Positions 35,715 to 46,044 of a DNA stretch of 64,000 nucleotides are shown one piece after another. Location: positions 1-64,000 of the forward strand of contig JAUVXF010000003.1 in the NCBI GenBank assembly GCA_030603695.1, given 5' to 3'. The translations under genes were made by a program, and so were the position numbers. The DNA is from Natronohydrobacter sp. (GTDB lineage Bacteria; Pseudomonadota; Alphaproteobacteria; Rhodobacterales; Rhodobacteraceae). The number at the start of each line of letters is the position of its first letter. The first letter of the stretch is position 1. The notes beneath the pieces are model-generated. The model saw nothing but the letters and a program-made list of their open reading frames with translations. It searched no databases and had not been told where the DNA came from.

Positions 35715-38156
35715 ATGCCTGAATTCGATGATTTCCCCGTCTCCGAACTGCCAGCCCAGCTTGCGGGCTGGTTTGCCGCGCAGGGCTGGGTGCCGCATGG
35801 CCACCAGTTGCAAATGCTGGCGGCGCGCGAGAATGCCTTGCTGATCGCGCCAACCGGGGGCGGTAAAACCTTGGCGGGGTTTTTGCCAACATTGGCGCGG
35901 GCCTGCACAGGGGCGATGGGGCAGGGGTTGCATACGCTCTATGTCTCGCCGCTTAAGGCACTGACCCATGATATCGCGCGCAATTTGGCGCGGCCTGTGG
36001 CCGATCTTGGGTTGAATTTGCGGATAGAGGATCGCACCGGCGATACCGCCGCAAGCCTGCGGGCTCGCCAGCGGATTGATCCGCCCCATATTCTGCTGAC
36101 CACGCCCGAAAGCCTTGCCTTGATGCTGTCCTATCCCGAAGCGCCGCAGATTTTTGCCGCGCTGCGCCGCGTGGTGGTGGATGAAATTCATGCACTTGCA
36201 GACTCCAAGCGCGGGGATCAATTGATGCTGGGGATTGCGCGGCTGCATAGCCTTGCGCCGGGGGTGCAGGTGGTGGGCCTGTCTGCCACAGTGGAAAACC
36301 CGCAGCGGCTGGCATCTTTCATGGGCGGCGCAGAGATTGTGCTTGCCGATCCCGGCCCCGCCCCTGATATCGCCATGCTGCCAACACGCCAGCCCCCGCC
36401 CTGGTCGGGCGCGGGCGGGGCTTATGCCGCGCGCGATGTCATGGCCGCAATCGAAGGCGCGCGGCTGGCGCTGGTATTCATCAATACCCGTGCGCAGGCG
36501 GAACTGTTCTTTCAGGCGCTCTGGGCCGTGAATGAACGCAACCTGCCTATCGGGCTGCACCATGGCAGCCTGTCGCGCGAGGCCCGGCGCAAGGTAGAAG
36601 CTGCCATGGCACAGGGGCAGTTGCGCGCCGTGGTGGCTACTGGCAGTCTGGATCTGGGGCTGGATTGGGGTGATGTGGATCTGGTGCTGCAAATTGGTGC
36701 GCCCAAGAATATCAAACGCCTTGTCCAGCGCATCGGGCGGGCAAACCACCGGTATGACACCCCGTCGCGCGCGCGGATCGTTCCCGCCAACCGCTTTGAG
36801 GTGCTAGAATGTGTCGCAGCCCTCCAGGCCGTGGCGGCGGGCGAGTTGGACGGCACCGTTGACATGGAGGGGGGCGCGCTGGATGTGCTGTGCCAGCATA
36901 TCCTGTGCCTTGCCTGCGCCGGCCCGTTGGACGCAGACGCGCTATTTGCCGAGATTACCCGAACTGGCCCCTATGCCGCGCTGCCACGGGCAGAGTTTGA
37001 AGCCTGTCTGGATTTCGTGGCCACGGGCGGCTATGCCCTGCGCGCCTATGACCGCTGGCAAAGGCTTGTCTTGCGCGATGGCCGCTGGCAGCTGCGCGAC
37101 CCGCGCGCGGCGCGCGATATCCGTATGAATATCGGGACAATCGTTGCGCCGGAACTGCTTGGCGTGCGGCGCGGCCCGCGCGGGGGGGCGCCCTTGGGCG
37201 ATATAGAGGAAAGCTTTGCCGCCAGCTTGCGGCCCGGTGATACTTTCCTGATCGGTGGGCAAACGGTGCGCTATGACCGTTTGCGCGATATGATTGTGGA
37301 AGTCACGCCCCAACCCGCGCGCGATCCGAAAATCGCTGTGTTCAATGGGCTGAAGATGGCCACATCCACAGAGTTATCGGCCCGTGTTCTGGCGCTGATC
37401 GGCGATCGGGCAGCTTGGGCGGCCTTGCCAGACCAGTGCCGTGACTGGCTGGAATTGCAGGGGCGCATCTCGCATTTGCCGCAGATGGGCACAATGACAT
37501 GTGAAAGCTTTGAACGCGCGGGGCGGTCTTATTTCGCCCTCTACTCTTTTGCCGGGCGCAACGCCAATCAAACGCTGGGCTTGCTTGTGACGCATCGGAT
37601 GGAAGCGCTGGGACTGGCGCCTTTGGGGTTTGTGGCCACGGATTACGCGCTTCTTGTCTGGGGGCTGGAGCCTGTGAATGACCCCGGCCCCTTGCTGGAC
37701 GCGCAAGGCTTGCGCGCGGGGCTGCAAGACTGGCTGGCGGAAAATGCCGTGATGAAACGCAGCTTTCGTGCCGTTGCCACCGTGGCCGGGCTGATCCAGC
37801 GCAATTTACCCGGCCAGCGCAAAAGCGGCAAACAGGCCACGTTTTCCAGCGATATCCTGTATGACACGTTGCGCAAATATGATCCCGACCATCTGCTGTT
37901 GCGCATCACCCGGAACGAAGCACAGCGCGGGCTGGCGGATTTTGGGCGAATTGAAGAGATGTTGCGCGCGCGGGGGAAGATTGTGCATGTCATGGCCCCC
38001 CATGTCACACCCCTGGCCGCACCGCTGCTGCTGGAGGCAGGGCGCATTCCAATCCGCGCCTCTGGCACAGAGCGGCTGTTGGAGCAAGAGGCGGCGCGAA
38101 TGATGGCAGAGGCTGGCTTGACCCTAGAGGCAGCAGAGGCCAAAAGCGGGGCATGA
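35715..38156 (+). CDS. Ligase-associated DNA damage response DEXH-box helicase (Lhr-like)
   Basis: An 813-residue superfamily-2 helicase. Walker A is APTGGGKTLAGF, Walker B VVDEIHAL, motif III LSATVENPQRL, and motif VI LVQRIGRANHRYD. The Lhr-type winged-helix and C-terminal domains follow. Such helicases form a predicted repair set with an ATP-dependent ligase, an exonuclease and PdeM. Only PdeM is next door, coupled by ATGA. ATG 35715 is chosen; GTG 35709 is possible. Confidence 0.92.
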   Translation: MPEFDDFPVSELPAQLAGWFAAQGWVPHGHQLQMLAARENALLIAPTGGGKTLAGFLPTLARACTGAMGQGLHTLYVSPLKALTHDIARNLARPVADLGLNLRIEDRTGDTAASLRARQRIDPPHILLTTPESLALMLSYPEAPQIFAALRRVVVDEIHALADSKRGDQLMLGIARLHSLAPGVQVVGLSATVENPQRLASFMGGAEIVLADPGPAPDIAMLPTRQPPPWSGAGGAYAARDVMAAIEGARLALVFINTRAQAELFFQALWAVNERNLPIGLHHGSLSREARRKVEAAMAQGQLRAVVATGSLDLGLDWGDVDLVLQIGAPKNIKRLVQRIGRANHRYDTPSRARIVPANRFEVLECVAALQAVAAGELDGTVDMEGGALDVLCQHILCLACAGPLDADALFAEITRTGPYAALPRAEFEACLDFVATGGYALRAYDRWQRLVLRDGRWQLRDPRAARDIRMNIGTIVAPELLGVRRGPRGGAPLGDIEESFAASLRPGDTFLIGGQTVRYDRLRDMIVEVTPQPARDPKIAVFNGLKMATSTELSARVLALIGDRAAWAALPDQCRDWLELQGRISHLPQMGTMTCESFERAGRSYFALYSFAGRNANQTLGLLVTHRMEALGLAPLGFVATDYALLVWGLEPVNDPGPLLDAQGLRAGLQDWLAENAVMKRSFRAVATVAGLIQRNLPGQRKSGKQATFSSDILYDTLRKYDPDHLLLRITRNEAQRGLADFGRIEEMLRARGKIVHVMAPHVTPLAAPLLLEAGRIPIRASGTERLLEQEAARMMAEAGLTLEAAEAKSGA

Positions 38157-38836
38157 GCAGCTGTGCCTTTCGCTATTGCGGCGAAGATTTCATTGCCTAC
38201 CCCTCTGGTGCGCTGCATTGGCCTGCGCAGGATGCGCTTTTGGCCGCTGATCTGCATTTGGGGAAATCTGAACGCATGGCCCGGCGCGGCGGCCCGCTTT
38301 TACCCCCGTTCGAGACCGAGGCCACATTGGCCCGCCTGCTGGCCGATCTGGCCAAAAGCGGCGCGCGCAGATTGTTCTTGCTGGGCGACAGTTTCGATGA
38401 TGACCTTGCAAGCGTGACATTGCGTGAGCAGGAGCGTGGAGCAGGCAAGGGCACGGCGCAGCATCTGCTGGGACGGCTTTGCTCAGAGGCCGAGGCTTTT
38501 TGGATAACTGGCAATCACGATCCCGCCCCCGTTGGGCTGTCAGGACAGGTGTCCGGTGAGGTGGCGCTCTCTGGCTTGGCGCTGCGCCACATCGCGGGCG
38601 AAGGCCCCGATATTTCGGGTCATTACCATCCAAAATTTCGCGTCTTCGGCCAGCGGCGCGCGGCTTTTCTGATCGGGGCGCAGCACCTTATCTTGCCAGC
38701 TTACGGCACTTATACAGGCGGGCTGGATCATGATCAGCCCCCCCTGAATACGCTGGTTCCAAGCGGGGTTGCCATTGTGACGGGGCAGGCGGCGCGGATG
38801 ATCCCTCTGGCCGCGCGCCCGCGGCGGCGGCGCTGA
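38153..38836 (+). CDS. pdeM: Ligase-associated endonuclease PdeM (calcineurin-like)
   Basis: A 227-residue metallophosphoesterase. Its metal-binding motifs are LLAADLHLGKSERMA (DxH), LLGDSFDD (GD), ITGNHDP (GNH) and ISGHYHPKF (GHxH). PdeM proteins are manganese-dependent phosphodiesterases/nucleases linked to the Lhr-like helicase. The ligase and exonuclease of the set are not within the window. A very basic C-terminus (RPRRRR) may contact DNA. Confidence 0.9.
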   Translation: MSSCAFRYCGEDFIAYPSGALHWPAQDALLAADLHLGKSERMARRGGPLLPPFETEATLARLLADLAKSGARRLFLLGDSFDDDLASVTLREQERGAGKGTAQHLLGRLCSEAEAFWITGNHDPAPVGLSGQVSGEVALSGLALRHIAGEGPDISGHYHPKFRVFGQRRAAFLIGAQHLILPAYGTYTGGLDHDQPPLNTLVPSGVAIVTGQAARMIPLAARPRRRR

Positions 38837-38859
38837 AGGGGGCGCTCGCGCCCCCTCTT
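38837..38859 (+). terminator. Terminator after pdeM
   Basis: AGGGGGCG, loop CTCG, CGCCCCCT followed by CTT, immediately after the pdeM stop. Strong GC stem, short T tract. Confidence 0.75.
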
Positions 38860-38878
38860 GGCCCGTTGGGCCAATTCA

Positions 38879-38908
38879 CCCCCTGAGGATATTTTTACCA
38901 AGATGAAA
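38879..38908 (+). repeat. Intergenic repeat, copy 1 (GGATATTT-N4-CCAAGATGAAA)
   Basis: The stretch has CCCCC(T)GAGGATATTT and then ACCAAGATGAAA. A related copy lies inverted at 47624-47652. Both are directly beside a G-rich terminator at the 3' end of an operon. Similar GAGGATATTT-type tags occur at many gene ends in Rhodobacterales, from general familiarity. Confidence 0.6.
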
Positions 38909-39081
38909 CGATACGGCCTATTCAGGCAAAGGCGGGCGCTTTGGCATTGGGCAGATTTCCGCCAGCCCCGTCTTAGCGCTGGATTGGCCGCACGTTTCGC
39001 GATATGCTGTACCCACAGACCCGGAAAACGGGCATATACAGGCAATCCGGGTGGTTCCGGGTAAAAGGTCGAGGCAGTTAG

Positions 39082-40251
39082 ATGACGGAAATGGTCTATG
39101 GTACCGCGCCTGCGCGGATTGTGGAGCCTGTGCTTCCGAAATGGTGGCGCACCATCGACAAGGTGACGTTGACATCGGTCTTGTTGCTGATGGCGGTTGG
39201 TCTGCTGCTGGGGCTTGCGGCCTCGCCGCCCTTGGCGACACGCAATGGGCTGCCGCCGTTTTTCTATGTGCAACGACAGATGTTTTTCGGGGTGCTGGGC
39301 ATTGTGGCGATGATTCTGATGTCCATGTGCTCGCCAGAGCGGATAAGGCGGATTGGGGTTGTCGGGTTTTTCCTGAGTTTGCTGGCGCTGTTGCTGCTGC
39401 CGTTTTTTGGCACGGATTTTGGCAAAGGGGCGGTGCGGTGGTTCAGCCTTGGCTTTGGGTCTTTTCAGCCTTCCGAATTTCTAAAGCCCATGTTGGCTGT
39501 GTTTTCGGCGTGGCTGATGGCGTCGGGGCAAGTGCAAAATGGCCCGCCGGGCAAGGCGCTATCGCTGGGCTTTACCTTGGTTATTCTGGGGCTTTTGGTG
39601 ATTCAGCCAGATTTCGGGCAAGCGGCCTTGATTGCGGCGGGCTGGATGGTGATGTATTTCATCGCCGGCGCACCGATCTTTTTTCTGCTTGGTTTTGCGG
39701 GGTTGGTCGTGGTTGGGGGCTATCTGGCCTATCATTCGTCAGAGCATTTTGCCCGCCGGATTGACGGGTTTCTGACTGCCGAGATAGACCCGCGCACGCA
39801 GATGGGTTTTGCGCAGAACGCCATTTCCGAGGGCGGGTTTTTCGGGACTGGCGTGGGCGAAGGGCGTGTGAAATGGAATCTGCCCGATGCGCATACTGAT
39901 TTCATCATAGCAGTTGCCGCAGAGGAATATGGGCTGATCCTTGTGCTTTTCATTATCGGGCTTTATGCCACCATCCTCATGCGCTCTCTGTTTCGGTTGA
40001 TGCGCGAGCGTGATGCGTTCATTCGTCTGGCGGGCACGGGGATTGTAATTGTGTTTTCTATTCAGGCGATGATCAACATGGGTGTGGCTGTGCGGCTTTT
40101 GCCCTCCAAGGGGATGACGCTGCCATTTGTGAGCTATGGGGGATCATCCCTTTTGGCGACAGGTATTGCGATTGGCATGTTGCTGGCCTTTACCCGGTCG
40201 CGCCCGCAGGGTGAGATTGGTGAAATGCTGGCGCGGCGTGCGCAGACTTGA
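39082..40251 (+). CDS. ftsW: Peptidoglycan glycosyltransferase FtsW
   Basis: A 389-residue SEDS-family membrane protein polymerising lipid II at the septum. Ten or so helices are evident. Key motifs are [32 protein letters not shown] and the C-terminal [20 protein letters not shown]. Start at 39082; 10 bases separate it from murG. First visible gene of the division/cell-wall cluster, which would normally follow murD/mraY. Confidence 0.96.
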   Translation: MTEMVYGTAPARIVEPVLPKWWRTIDKVTLTSVLLLMAVGLLLGLAASPPLATRNGLPPFFYVQRQMFFGVLGIVAMILMSMCSPERIRRIGVVGFFLSLLALLLLPFFGTDFGKGAVRWFSLGFGSFQPSEFLKPMLAVFSAWLMASGQVQNGPPGKALSLGFTLVILGLLVIQPDFGQAALIAAGWMVMYFIAGAPIFFLLGFAGLVVVGGYLAYHSSEHFARRIDGFLTAEIDPRTQMGFAQNAISEGGFFGTGVGEGRVKWNLPDAHTDFIIAVAAEEYGLILVLFIIGLYATILMRSLFRLMRERDAFIRLAGTGIVIVFSIQAMINMGVAVRLLPSKGMTLPFVSYGGSSLLATGIAIGMLLAFTRSRPQGEIGEMLARRAQT

Positions 40252-40261
40252 GGGCAAGATT

Positions 40262-41362
40262 ATGGCCAAGCAACCGCTTTTATTGATCGCTGCCGGGGGA
40301 ACGGGGGGACATATGTTTCCCGCTCAGGCTTTGGCCGAGGTGATGCTGGCGCGGGGCTGGCGGGTAGTGTTGTCCACGGATGCGCGCGGTGCGCGCTATG
40401 CCGGGGGATTTCCTGATACCGTGCGCATCGAGCAGGTGCGCGCGGCCACGTTTGCGCGCGGGGGGGCGCTGGACAAGCTGAAAGTGCCGCTGGTTCTGGC
40501 GGCAGGGTTTTTGCGTGCAGCGTTGGGGATGATCTTGGACAGGCCGCGGGTTGTGGTGGGCTTTGGGGGCTATCCCTCTATTCCGGCGCTGGCGGCCGGG
40601 CTTGTGCTGCGCGTGCCGCGCATGATCCATGAGCAAAACGGGGTGCTGGGCCGTGTTAACCAGTATTTTGCGCGTCGCGTGAACAAGATTGCCTGCGGCA
40701 CATGGCCTATGGAAATGGCAGATGGGATAGCCGCGGCATTTACCGGCAACCCCGTGCGCGCGGCTGTGTTGGAGCGGGCAGGGGCGGGATATATTCCGCC
40801 CGGTGATTACCCCATGGATATTCTGGTGATTGGCGGATCTCAGGGTGCGCGCATTTTGTCCGATGTGGTGCCAGAGGCGATTGGTGCCCTGCCCGAAGAG
40901 GTGAAGCGCAACATTACAGTAGCCCATCAGGCACGCCCTGAAGACATAGAGCGCGTGATTGCCGCCTATAATGCTGGCGGGGTTTCGGCAGAGATTGCGC
41001 CCTTCTTTGCCGATATTCCGCGCCGCCTGTCGGAATGCCAATTGGTGATTAGCCGCGCGGGGGCGTCTTCTGTGGCGGATATTTCGGTGATTGGACGCCC
41101 CTCTATTCTGGTGCCCTATGCCGCGGCTGCGGGCAATCATCAGGCCGCCAATGCGCGGATGCTGTCTGCGGCTGATGCGGCTGTGGTTTATCCCGAAAGT
41201 CAGCTCACCTCAGAGGCGCTGCGCGACACGATCCTCTCTATTCTGACCAATCCCAAAGCTGCCGAAGCGATGGCCCGCGCCGCACTTGGTGCGGGGCGCG
41301 CGGATGCGGCAAATCATCTGGCGGATATGGTTGAAAGCCTTGCGCGAAAGGAAACCCCATGA
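40262..41362 (+). CDS. murG: UDP-GlcNAc:lipid I N-acetylglucosaminyltransferase MurG
   Basis: A 366-residue GT28 enzyme converting lipid I to lipid II at the inner membrane. The N-terminal glycine loop is [15 protein letters not shown], with [16 protein letters not shown] and the donor-binding [20 protein letters not shown]. Start ATG 40262 follows GAGGGCAAGATT. Its stop overlaps the murC start (ATGA). Confidence 0.97.
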   Translation: MAKQPLLLIAAGGTGGHMFPAQALAEVMLARGWRVVLSTDARGARYAGGFPDTVRIEQVRAATFARGGALDKLKVPLVLAAGFLRAALGMILDRPRVVVGFGGYPSIPALAAGLVLRVPRMIHEQNGVLGRVNQYFARRVNKIACGTWPMEMADGIAAAFTGNPVRAAVLERAGAGYIPPGDYPMDILVIGGSQGARILSDVVPEAIGALPEEVKRNITVAHQARPEDIERVIAAYNAGGVSAEIAPFFADIPRRLSECQLVISRAGASSVADISVIGRPSILVPYAAAAGNHQAANARMLSAADAAVVYPESQLTSEALRDTILSILTNPKAAEAMARAALGAGRADAANHLADMVESLARKETP

Positions 41363-42771
41363 GCCCTGCCACAAAGCTGCCTACTGATATCGGGCCGATC
41401 CATTTTATCGGAATCGGCGGCATTGGCATGTCAGGCATTGCCGAGGTGCTGATGACCCTGGGGTATGATGTGCAAGGCTCTGACCTGAAGGCCAGCGCCA
41501 TTACAGAGCGCTTGGAAACGCTTGGTGCACAGGTGATGATCGGGCAGCGCGCCGAAAATCTGGGGGCGGCGGCGGTTGTTGTGGTGTCTACTGCAATTCG
41601 GGCGGATAATCCTGAAATGATGGAGGCGCGTCGCCTTGGCCTGCCCGTGGTGCGCCGTGCGGAAATGTTGGCAGAACTGATGCGCCTGCGTTCCAACATC
41701 GCGATTGGCGGCACGCATGGCAAAACGACCACCACAACCATGGTTGCCGCGCTTCTGGACGAGGGCGGGCTTGACCCCACAGTTATCAATGGTGGGGTGA
41801 TCCATGCCTATGGATCGAATGCGCGGGCAGGCGCGGGCGAGTGGATGGTGGTCGAGGCCGATGAATCTGATGGCAGTTTCAACCGCCTGCCCGCCACGAT
41901 TGCGATTGTCACCAATATCGACCCCGAACATATGGAACATTGGGGCAGTTTTGATGCCCTGCGCAAAGGGTTTCAGGATTTTGTATCGGGCATTCCGTTT
42001 TACGGGCTGGCGATTTGTTGCACCGATCATCCCGAAGTGCAGGCACTGGTTGCCAAGATTACGGATCGGCGCGTTGTGACATTTGGGTTCAATGCGCAGG
42101 CAGATATCCGGGCGCTGAATTTGCGCTATGACGGCGGGATCGCGCATTTTGACATTGCCCTTCAGGATGAGCGGCGGGTGATCAAAGGGTGCAGCCTGCC
42201 CATGCCGGGGGATCACAATGTCTCTAACGCGCTGGCGGCTGTGGCGGCGGCGCGGCATCTGGGGATGAATGCTGCTGAAATTCGCAGCGCGCTGGCCAAG
42301 TTTGGGGGGGTGAACCGCCGTTTTACCCGTGTGGGTGAAGTGGGGGGCGTGACCATCATAGATGATTATGGCCACCACCCTGTAGAGATTGCAGCCGTGC
42401 TGCGCGCCGCGCGTCAGGCTTTGGGCGGAACAGGGCGCGTGATTGCGGTGCATCAGCCCCACCGCTATACCCGGCTGTCCAACCTGTTCGAGGAGTTTTG
42501 CACCTGCTTCAATGAGGCCGATGTGGTGGGGATAGCCCCCGTTTACGCTGCCGGGGAAGACCCGATTGCCGGGGCCAGCCGGGATGATCTGCTGGCCGGG
42601 TTGAAAGCGCATGGCCACCGCGCGGCCCATGCTGTCAGCACCGAAGATGAATTGGAAGCGCTGGTGCGCGCCCATGCGGGGCCGGGGGATATGGTGATCT
42701 GTCTGGGGGCGGGCACGATTTCGGGCTGGGCGCATGGGCTTTTGCCGCGCCTACAGGCGAAGGCCGCATGA
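41359..42771 (+). CDS. murC: UDP-N-acetylmuramate--L-alanine ligase MurC
   Basis: A 470-residue cytosolic Mur ligase adding L-alanine to UDP-MurNAc. It has the N-terminal [18 protein letters not shown], the P-loop [15 protein letters not shown], and later [11 protein letters not shown] and [13 protein letters not shown]. Typical length. It overlaps both neighbours by 4 bases. Confidence 0.97.
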   Translation: MSPATKLPTDIGPIHFIGIGGIGMSGIAEVLMTLGYDVQGSDLKASAITERLETLGAQVMIGQRAENLGAAAVVVVSTAIRADNPEMMEARRLGLPVVRRAEMLAELMRLRSNIAIGGTHGKTTTTTMVAALLDEGGLDPTVINGGVIHAYGSNARAGAGEWMVVEADESDGSFNRLPATIAIVTNIDPEHMEHWGSFDALRKGFQDFVSGIPFYGLAICCTDHPEVQALVAKITDRRVVTFGFNAQADIRALNLRYDGGIAHFDIALQDERRVIKGCSLPMPGDHNVSNALAAVAAARHLGMNAAEIRSALAKFGGVNRRFTRVGEVGGVTIIDDYGHHPVEIAAVLRAARQALGGTGRVIAVHQPHRYTRLSNLFEEFCTCFNEADVVGIAPVYAAGEDPIAGASRDDLLAGLKAHGHRAAHAVSTEDELEALVRAHAGPGDMVICLGAGTISGWAHGLLPRLQAKAA

Positions 42772-43043
42772 TGGGGCCGGAATTGCGCGTTTATCTGCTG
42801 ATGGCGGCAGCTTTGGTGGCGGGGGCTGCCTTGGGCGGTGCGCTGATCCGCAATGGCTGGGCGCGCGCCTATGGCGCATTTCTGGCAGCACATGTGTTTG
42901 CCGCTTTGGGCCTGTTCTTTGCCGCCCGCCAAGGCCAGCATATGCAGGGGCTGGGCTATGCGGTGGTGCTGGCTGTTTTTGTATTGCCTTCAAGCTTGGG
43001 CATGGTGCTGGGCGGTGGTGTCATGTGGTGGCGCAAGCGCTAA
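42768..43043 (+). CDS. DUF2484-family small membrane protein
   Basis: A 91-residue protein with two or three hydrophobic segments ([38 protein letters not shown]) and a basic end. DUF2484 proteins sit between murC and murB in Rhodobacterales; function unknown. Here murB does not follow: a palindromic repeat begins right after the stop and the next gene is on the other strand. Confidence 0.82.
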   Translation: MMGPELRVYLLMAAALVAGAALGGALIRNGWARAYGAFLAAHVFAALGLFFAARQGQHMQGLGYAVVLAVFVLPSSLGMVLGGGVMWWRKR

Positions 43044-43044
43044 A

Positions 43045-43111
43045 GCATATCGCGCAAAACCGGGAATCGGTTTTGCGCAAAAAGACATGTGATCACTTAA
43101 AGTTAGAGCGG
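43045..43111. repeat. Palindromic intergenic repeat after DUF2484
   Basis: AAGCATATC leads into a hairpin of GCGCAAAACCG (43052-43062), loop GGAAT, and CGGTTTTGCGC (43068-43078). Then come AAAAAGACATGTGATC and TTAGAGCGGC. The overall plan matches the dispersed GAGCATxxC / stem / TTAGAGCG repeats common in alphaproteobacterial genomes. Only one copy is seen in the window. Confidence 0.75.
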
Positions 43112-43132
43112 CTTGCGTGACCGCAATATGGG

Positions 43133-44743
43133 CTAGGCGCGGGCATCTGCGCGGATCATATCGGCGGCTTTTTCAGCAATCATGATAACGGGCGCCTGTG
43201 TGTTGCCCGATGTTATGCGCGGCATGACAGAGGCATCTACCACGCGCAGCCCATCCAGCCCCTGCACGCGCAACCGCGCATCCACCACCGCGCGTGGGTC
43301 TGTTCCCATGCGCGCCGTTCCCACCGGGTGAAAAATGGTCGAGGCGATATCGCCCGCGCCCTTTGCCAGTTCGGCATCTGTCTGAAACATGGGGCCGGGC
43401 TTGAATTCTTCTGGCTGGTAGCGCGCAAGCGGGGCCTGAGCCATGATATGCCGCGTTAGCCTTATGGCGCGGGCGGCGACCAGCCTGTCGCCCTCGGTTG
43501 ACAGGTAATTGGGCTGGATGACAGGATGCGCCCTTGGATCAGGGGTGTTGAGCCGCACATGCCCCCGGCTTTCGGGGCGCAGATGGCACACGCTGGCGGT
43601 AATGGCGGGAAAGCGGTGGGGCGGCTGGCCAAAGGCTTCCAGCGAGACAGGTTGCACATGATATTCCAGATCGGGGCTTGCCACGCCTTCGGACGAATAG
43701 GCAAAAGCGCCCAACTGGCTGGGGGCCATGGACATTGGCCCGGTCTGGCGTGCCAAATATTCCAGACCGATTTTTGCCTTGCCCCACAGGGTTGCGGCCA
43801 TGGTGTTCAGCGTTTTGGCCCCTTGCACCTTATAAGCGCAGCGGATTTGCAAATGGTCTTGCAAATTCTCGCCCAATTCGGGGATATCATGCTCCACATC
43901 TATCCCATGCGCACGCAAGAGCGCCCCCGGCCCAAGCCCCGATAGCTGCATCAGATGCGGCGTGCCGATTGCGCCCGCTGACAAGATCACCTCGCGCCCC
44001 GCCATTGCCTGCGAAGGCCGCCCCTGATGCAAAAAGCGCACCCCCACTGCGCGCTTGTCTTGCAAAATCACCTGCTCGCTTTGGGCATGGGTCAGCACTG
44101 TCAGATTGGGCCGCCCCATCGCCGGGCGCAGAAAGCCGCGCACCACCGACCAGCGCAACCCTTTGCGCTGATTGACCTTGAAATACCCCACCCCGAAATT
44201 GTCACCCAGATTGAAATCTGGCGTTTCCGGTATGCCTGCCGCAATGGCGGCGTCTTTCCACGCATCCAGAATTTCCCAACTCAGGCGCTGCTCTTCCACC
44301 CGCAATCCGCCGCCCGCACCATGCGCGCCGGGGCTTTCGCCGCCATAGTAATCTTCGGATTTCAGGAAATAGGGCAGCACATCATCCCAGCCCCAGCCCG
44401 TATTGCCCATCTGCCGCCAGCCATCATAATCGGCAGCCTGCCCGCGCAAATACAGCATTCCGTTAATCGACGAACACCCCCCAAGCACCCGCCCGCGCGG
44501 ATAGATCAGGCTGCGCCCGTTCAACCCCGGCTCTGGCGCGGTGCGGTAACGCCAATCCGTGCGGGGATTGTCGATGCAATACAGATAGCCAACCGGAATA
44601 TGCACCCAATGATACCGGTCAGACCCGCCAGCCTCTAGCAGCAAAACCCGCGTCTTAGGGTTTTCGCTGAGCCTGTTGGCCAACACGCAGCCGCTCGACC
44701 CGGCACCAACAATCACATAATCAAACTGGCCGAAATCCTGCAC
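43133..44743 (-). CDS. GMC-family FAD oxidoreductase (choline dehydrogenase-like)
   Basis: A 536-residue flavoprotein. The FAD-binding [19 protein letters not shown] is at the N-terminus, GMC signature 1 around [20 protein letters not shown], and signature 2 around [20 protein letters not shown]. The C-terminal catalytic histidine/asparagine region is [10 protein letters not shown] with [10 protein letters not shown]. It oxidises an alcohol, exact substrate unknown. GTG at 44743 is chosen because GAGGGGGG precedes it and the FAD motif follows 6-10 residues later; ATG 44818 lacks a ribosome site. Confidence 0.9.
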   Translation of the reverse strand: MQDFGQFDYVIVGAGSSGCVLANRLSENPKTRVLLLEAGGSDRYHWVHIPVGYLYCIDNPRTDWRYRTAPEPGLNGRSLIYPRGRVLGGCSSINGMLYLRGQAADYDGWRQMGNTGWGWDDVLPYFLKSEDYYGGESPGAHGAGGGLRVEEQRLSWEILDAWKDAAIAAGIPETPDFNLGDNFGVGYFKVNQRKGLRWSVVRGFLRPAMGRPNLTVLTHAQSEQVILQDKRAVGVRFLHQGRPSQAMAGREVILSAGAIGTPHLMQLSGLGPGALLRAHGIDVEHDIPELGENLQDHLQIRCAYKVQGAKTLNTMAATLWGKAKIGLEYLARQTGPMSMAPSQLGAFAYSSEGVASPDLEYHVQPVSLEAFGQPPHRFPAITASVCHLRPESRGHVRLNTPDPRAHPVIQPNYLSTEGDRLVAARAIRLTRHIMAQAPLARYQPEEFKPGPMFQTDAELAKGAGDIASTIFHPVGTARMGTDPRAVVDARLRVQGLDGLRVVDASVMPRITSGNTQAPVIMIAEKAADMIRADARA

Positions 44744-44826
44744 CTGTTGCCCCCCTCTGCCTTTGTGCGCCAATGTGTCTTGTGGCCAAACGGGCTTCAA
44801 GCGGAAAAAATTGGCCATGATCAAAA

Positions 44827-44879
44827 CTTGGGCAGATGCCTTGCTTAATAAGATTGCAAATGCGCAGTTTTTGCCCAAG
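44827..44879. promoter_or_regulatory. Spaced inverted repeat in the GMC/ABC divergent gap
   Basis: CTTGGGCA (44827-44834) and TGCCCAAG (44872-44879) are 8-base arms 37 bases apart. They lie between the oxidoreductase start and the divergent transporter operon. This may be a looping or two-site operator; no regulator gene is adjacent. Confidence 0.35.
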
Positions 44880-44985
44880 ATTGCAGCAATGCGTTATGTG
44901 GCCGGGGCAAATACTGTCTATCATGAATGACAGACAGGGGAACAAGGCCTAGCCAATACTGTGATACTAAACCGGAGGGATCCAG

Positions 44986-45990
44986 ATGCTGCACCGTTCC
45001 ATTTTAACTGCAATCGGCTTTAGCGCCCTTGCTGTCTCCGCCCATGCCCAGACCGCGATGCCATTTGCGCTGGATTGGCGCTTTGAAGGGCCATCCGCGC
45101 CCTATTTTGTGGCCATCGACAAAGGCTATTTCGCAGAGGCCGGGCTGAGCGTTGAAGTTACCGCCGGCCAAGGCAGCCTTGATGCCATCCCGAAAGTGGC
45201 AACAGGCGCTTTTCCCGTGGGCTTTGCCGATATCAACAGCCTGATCAAATTCCTTGATCAGAACCCCGGCGCACCTGTGATTGGTGCCATGATGATCTAT
45301 GACAAGCCCCCTTTCGCCATTGTGGGCCGCCGCTCTCTGGGCGTGGAAACACCGTCTGATCTGGAAGGCAAGGTTCTGGGCGCGCCCCCCCCGGATGGTG
45401 CCTTTGCGCAATGGCCGATTTTTGTGTCCGAAACCGGCATAGATGAAAGCACCATCACCATCGAACCTGTGGGCTTTCCCACCCGCGAACCGTCGCTGGC
45501 CGAGGGCACAGTGGCGGCTGTAACAGGTTTCAGCTTCACCTCTTTCCTGAACACCGCGCGGCTTGGCGTGCCGGAAGAGGATATCTCGGTTATCCTTATG
45601 GCCGATCACGGGGTTGATCTTTATGGCAATGTGATCATCGTGAACACCGATTTCGCAGCCGAAAATCCCGATGCCGTTTCGGCCTTTCTGGAAGCTGTGG
45701 CAAAGGGCTGGGTTGATACGATCGCAGACCCCGCTGCCGCAATCGAAAGCCTTGTGGCTGTGAACCCGGCCATGGATTCCGAATTGGAATTGCGCCGTCT
45801 GGAACTGGCCCTGCGTGACAATGTAGCAACTGAATGGGTGCTGGCAAACGGGATGGGGATCATTGATTCTGATCGTTTTGCAAATTCGATCGAGCAGATC
45901 AAACTGACCTATGAGTACCAGACAGAACCGGATGCAAGCCTGTATTTCACAGATGCGTTCCTGCCTGAAGGCGGGTTCAAGCTGGATTGA
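44986..45990 (+). CDS. NMT1/THI5-like ABC transporter substrate-binding protein
   Basis: A 334-residue periplasmic binding protein with a signal peptide (ALAVSAHAQ, cleavage near residue 22). The NMT1-type fold has ALDWRFEGPSAPYFVAIDKG and YFAEAGLSVEVTAGQGSLDA, then FADINSLIKFLD. Family members bind thiamine pyrimidine precursors, sulfonates, nitrate or small aromatics; the sequence alone does not tell which. Shine-Dalgarno CGGAGGGATCC. First gene of a three-gene importer operon. Confidence 0.9.
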   Translation: MLHRSILTAIGFSALAVSAHAQTAMPFALDWRFEGPSAPYFVAIDKGYFAEAGLSVEVTAGQGSLDAIPKVATGAFPVGFADINSLIKFLDQNPGAPVIGAMMIYDKPPFAIVGRRSLGVETPSDLEGKVLGAPPPDGAFAQWPIFVSETGIDESTITIEPVGFPTREPSLAEGTVAAVTGFSFTSFLNTARLGVPEEDISVILMADHGVDLYGNVIIVNTDFAAENPDAVSAFLEAVAKGWVDTIADPAAAIESLVAVNPAMDSELELRRLELALRDNVATEWVLANGMGIIDSDRFANSIEQIKLTYEYQTEPDASLYFTDAFLPEGGFKLD

Positions 45991-46044
45991 GAGCAGACCC
46001 AAACCAGCGCCCCTGTGGCGCTGGTTTCACATTCCGGGGGCAGA

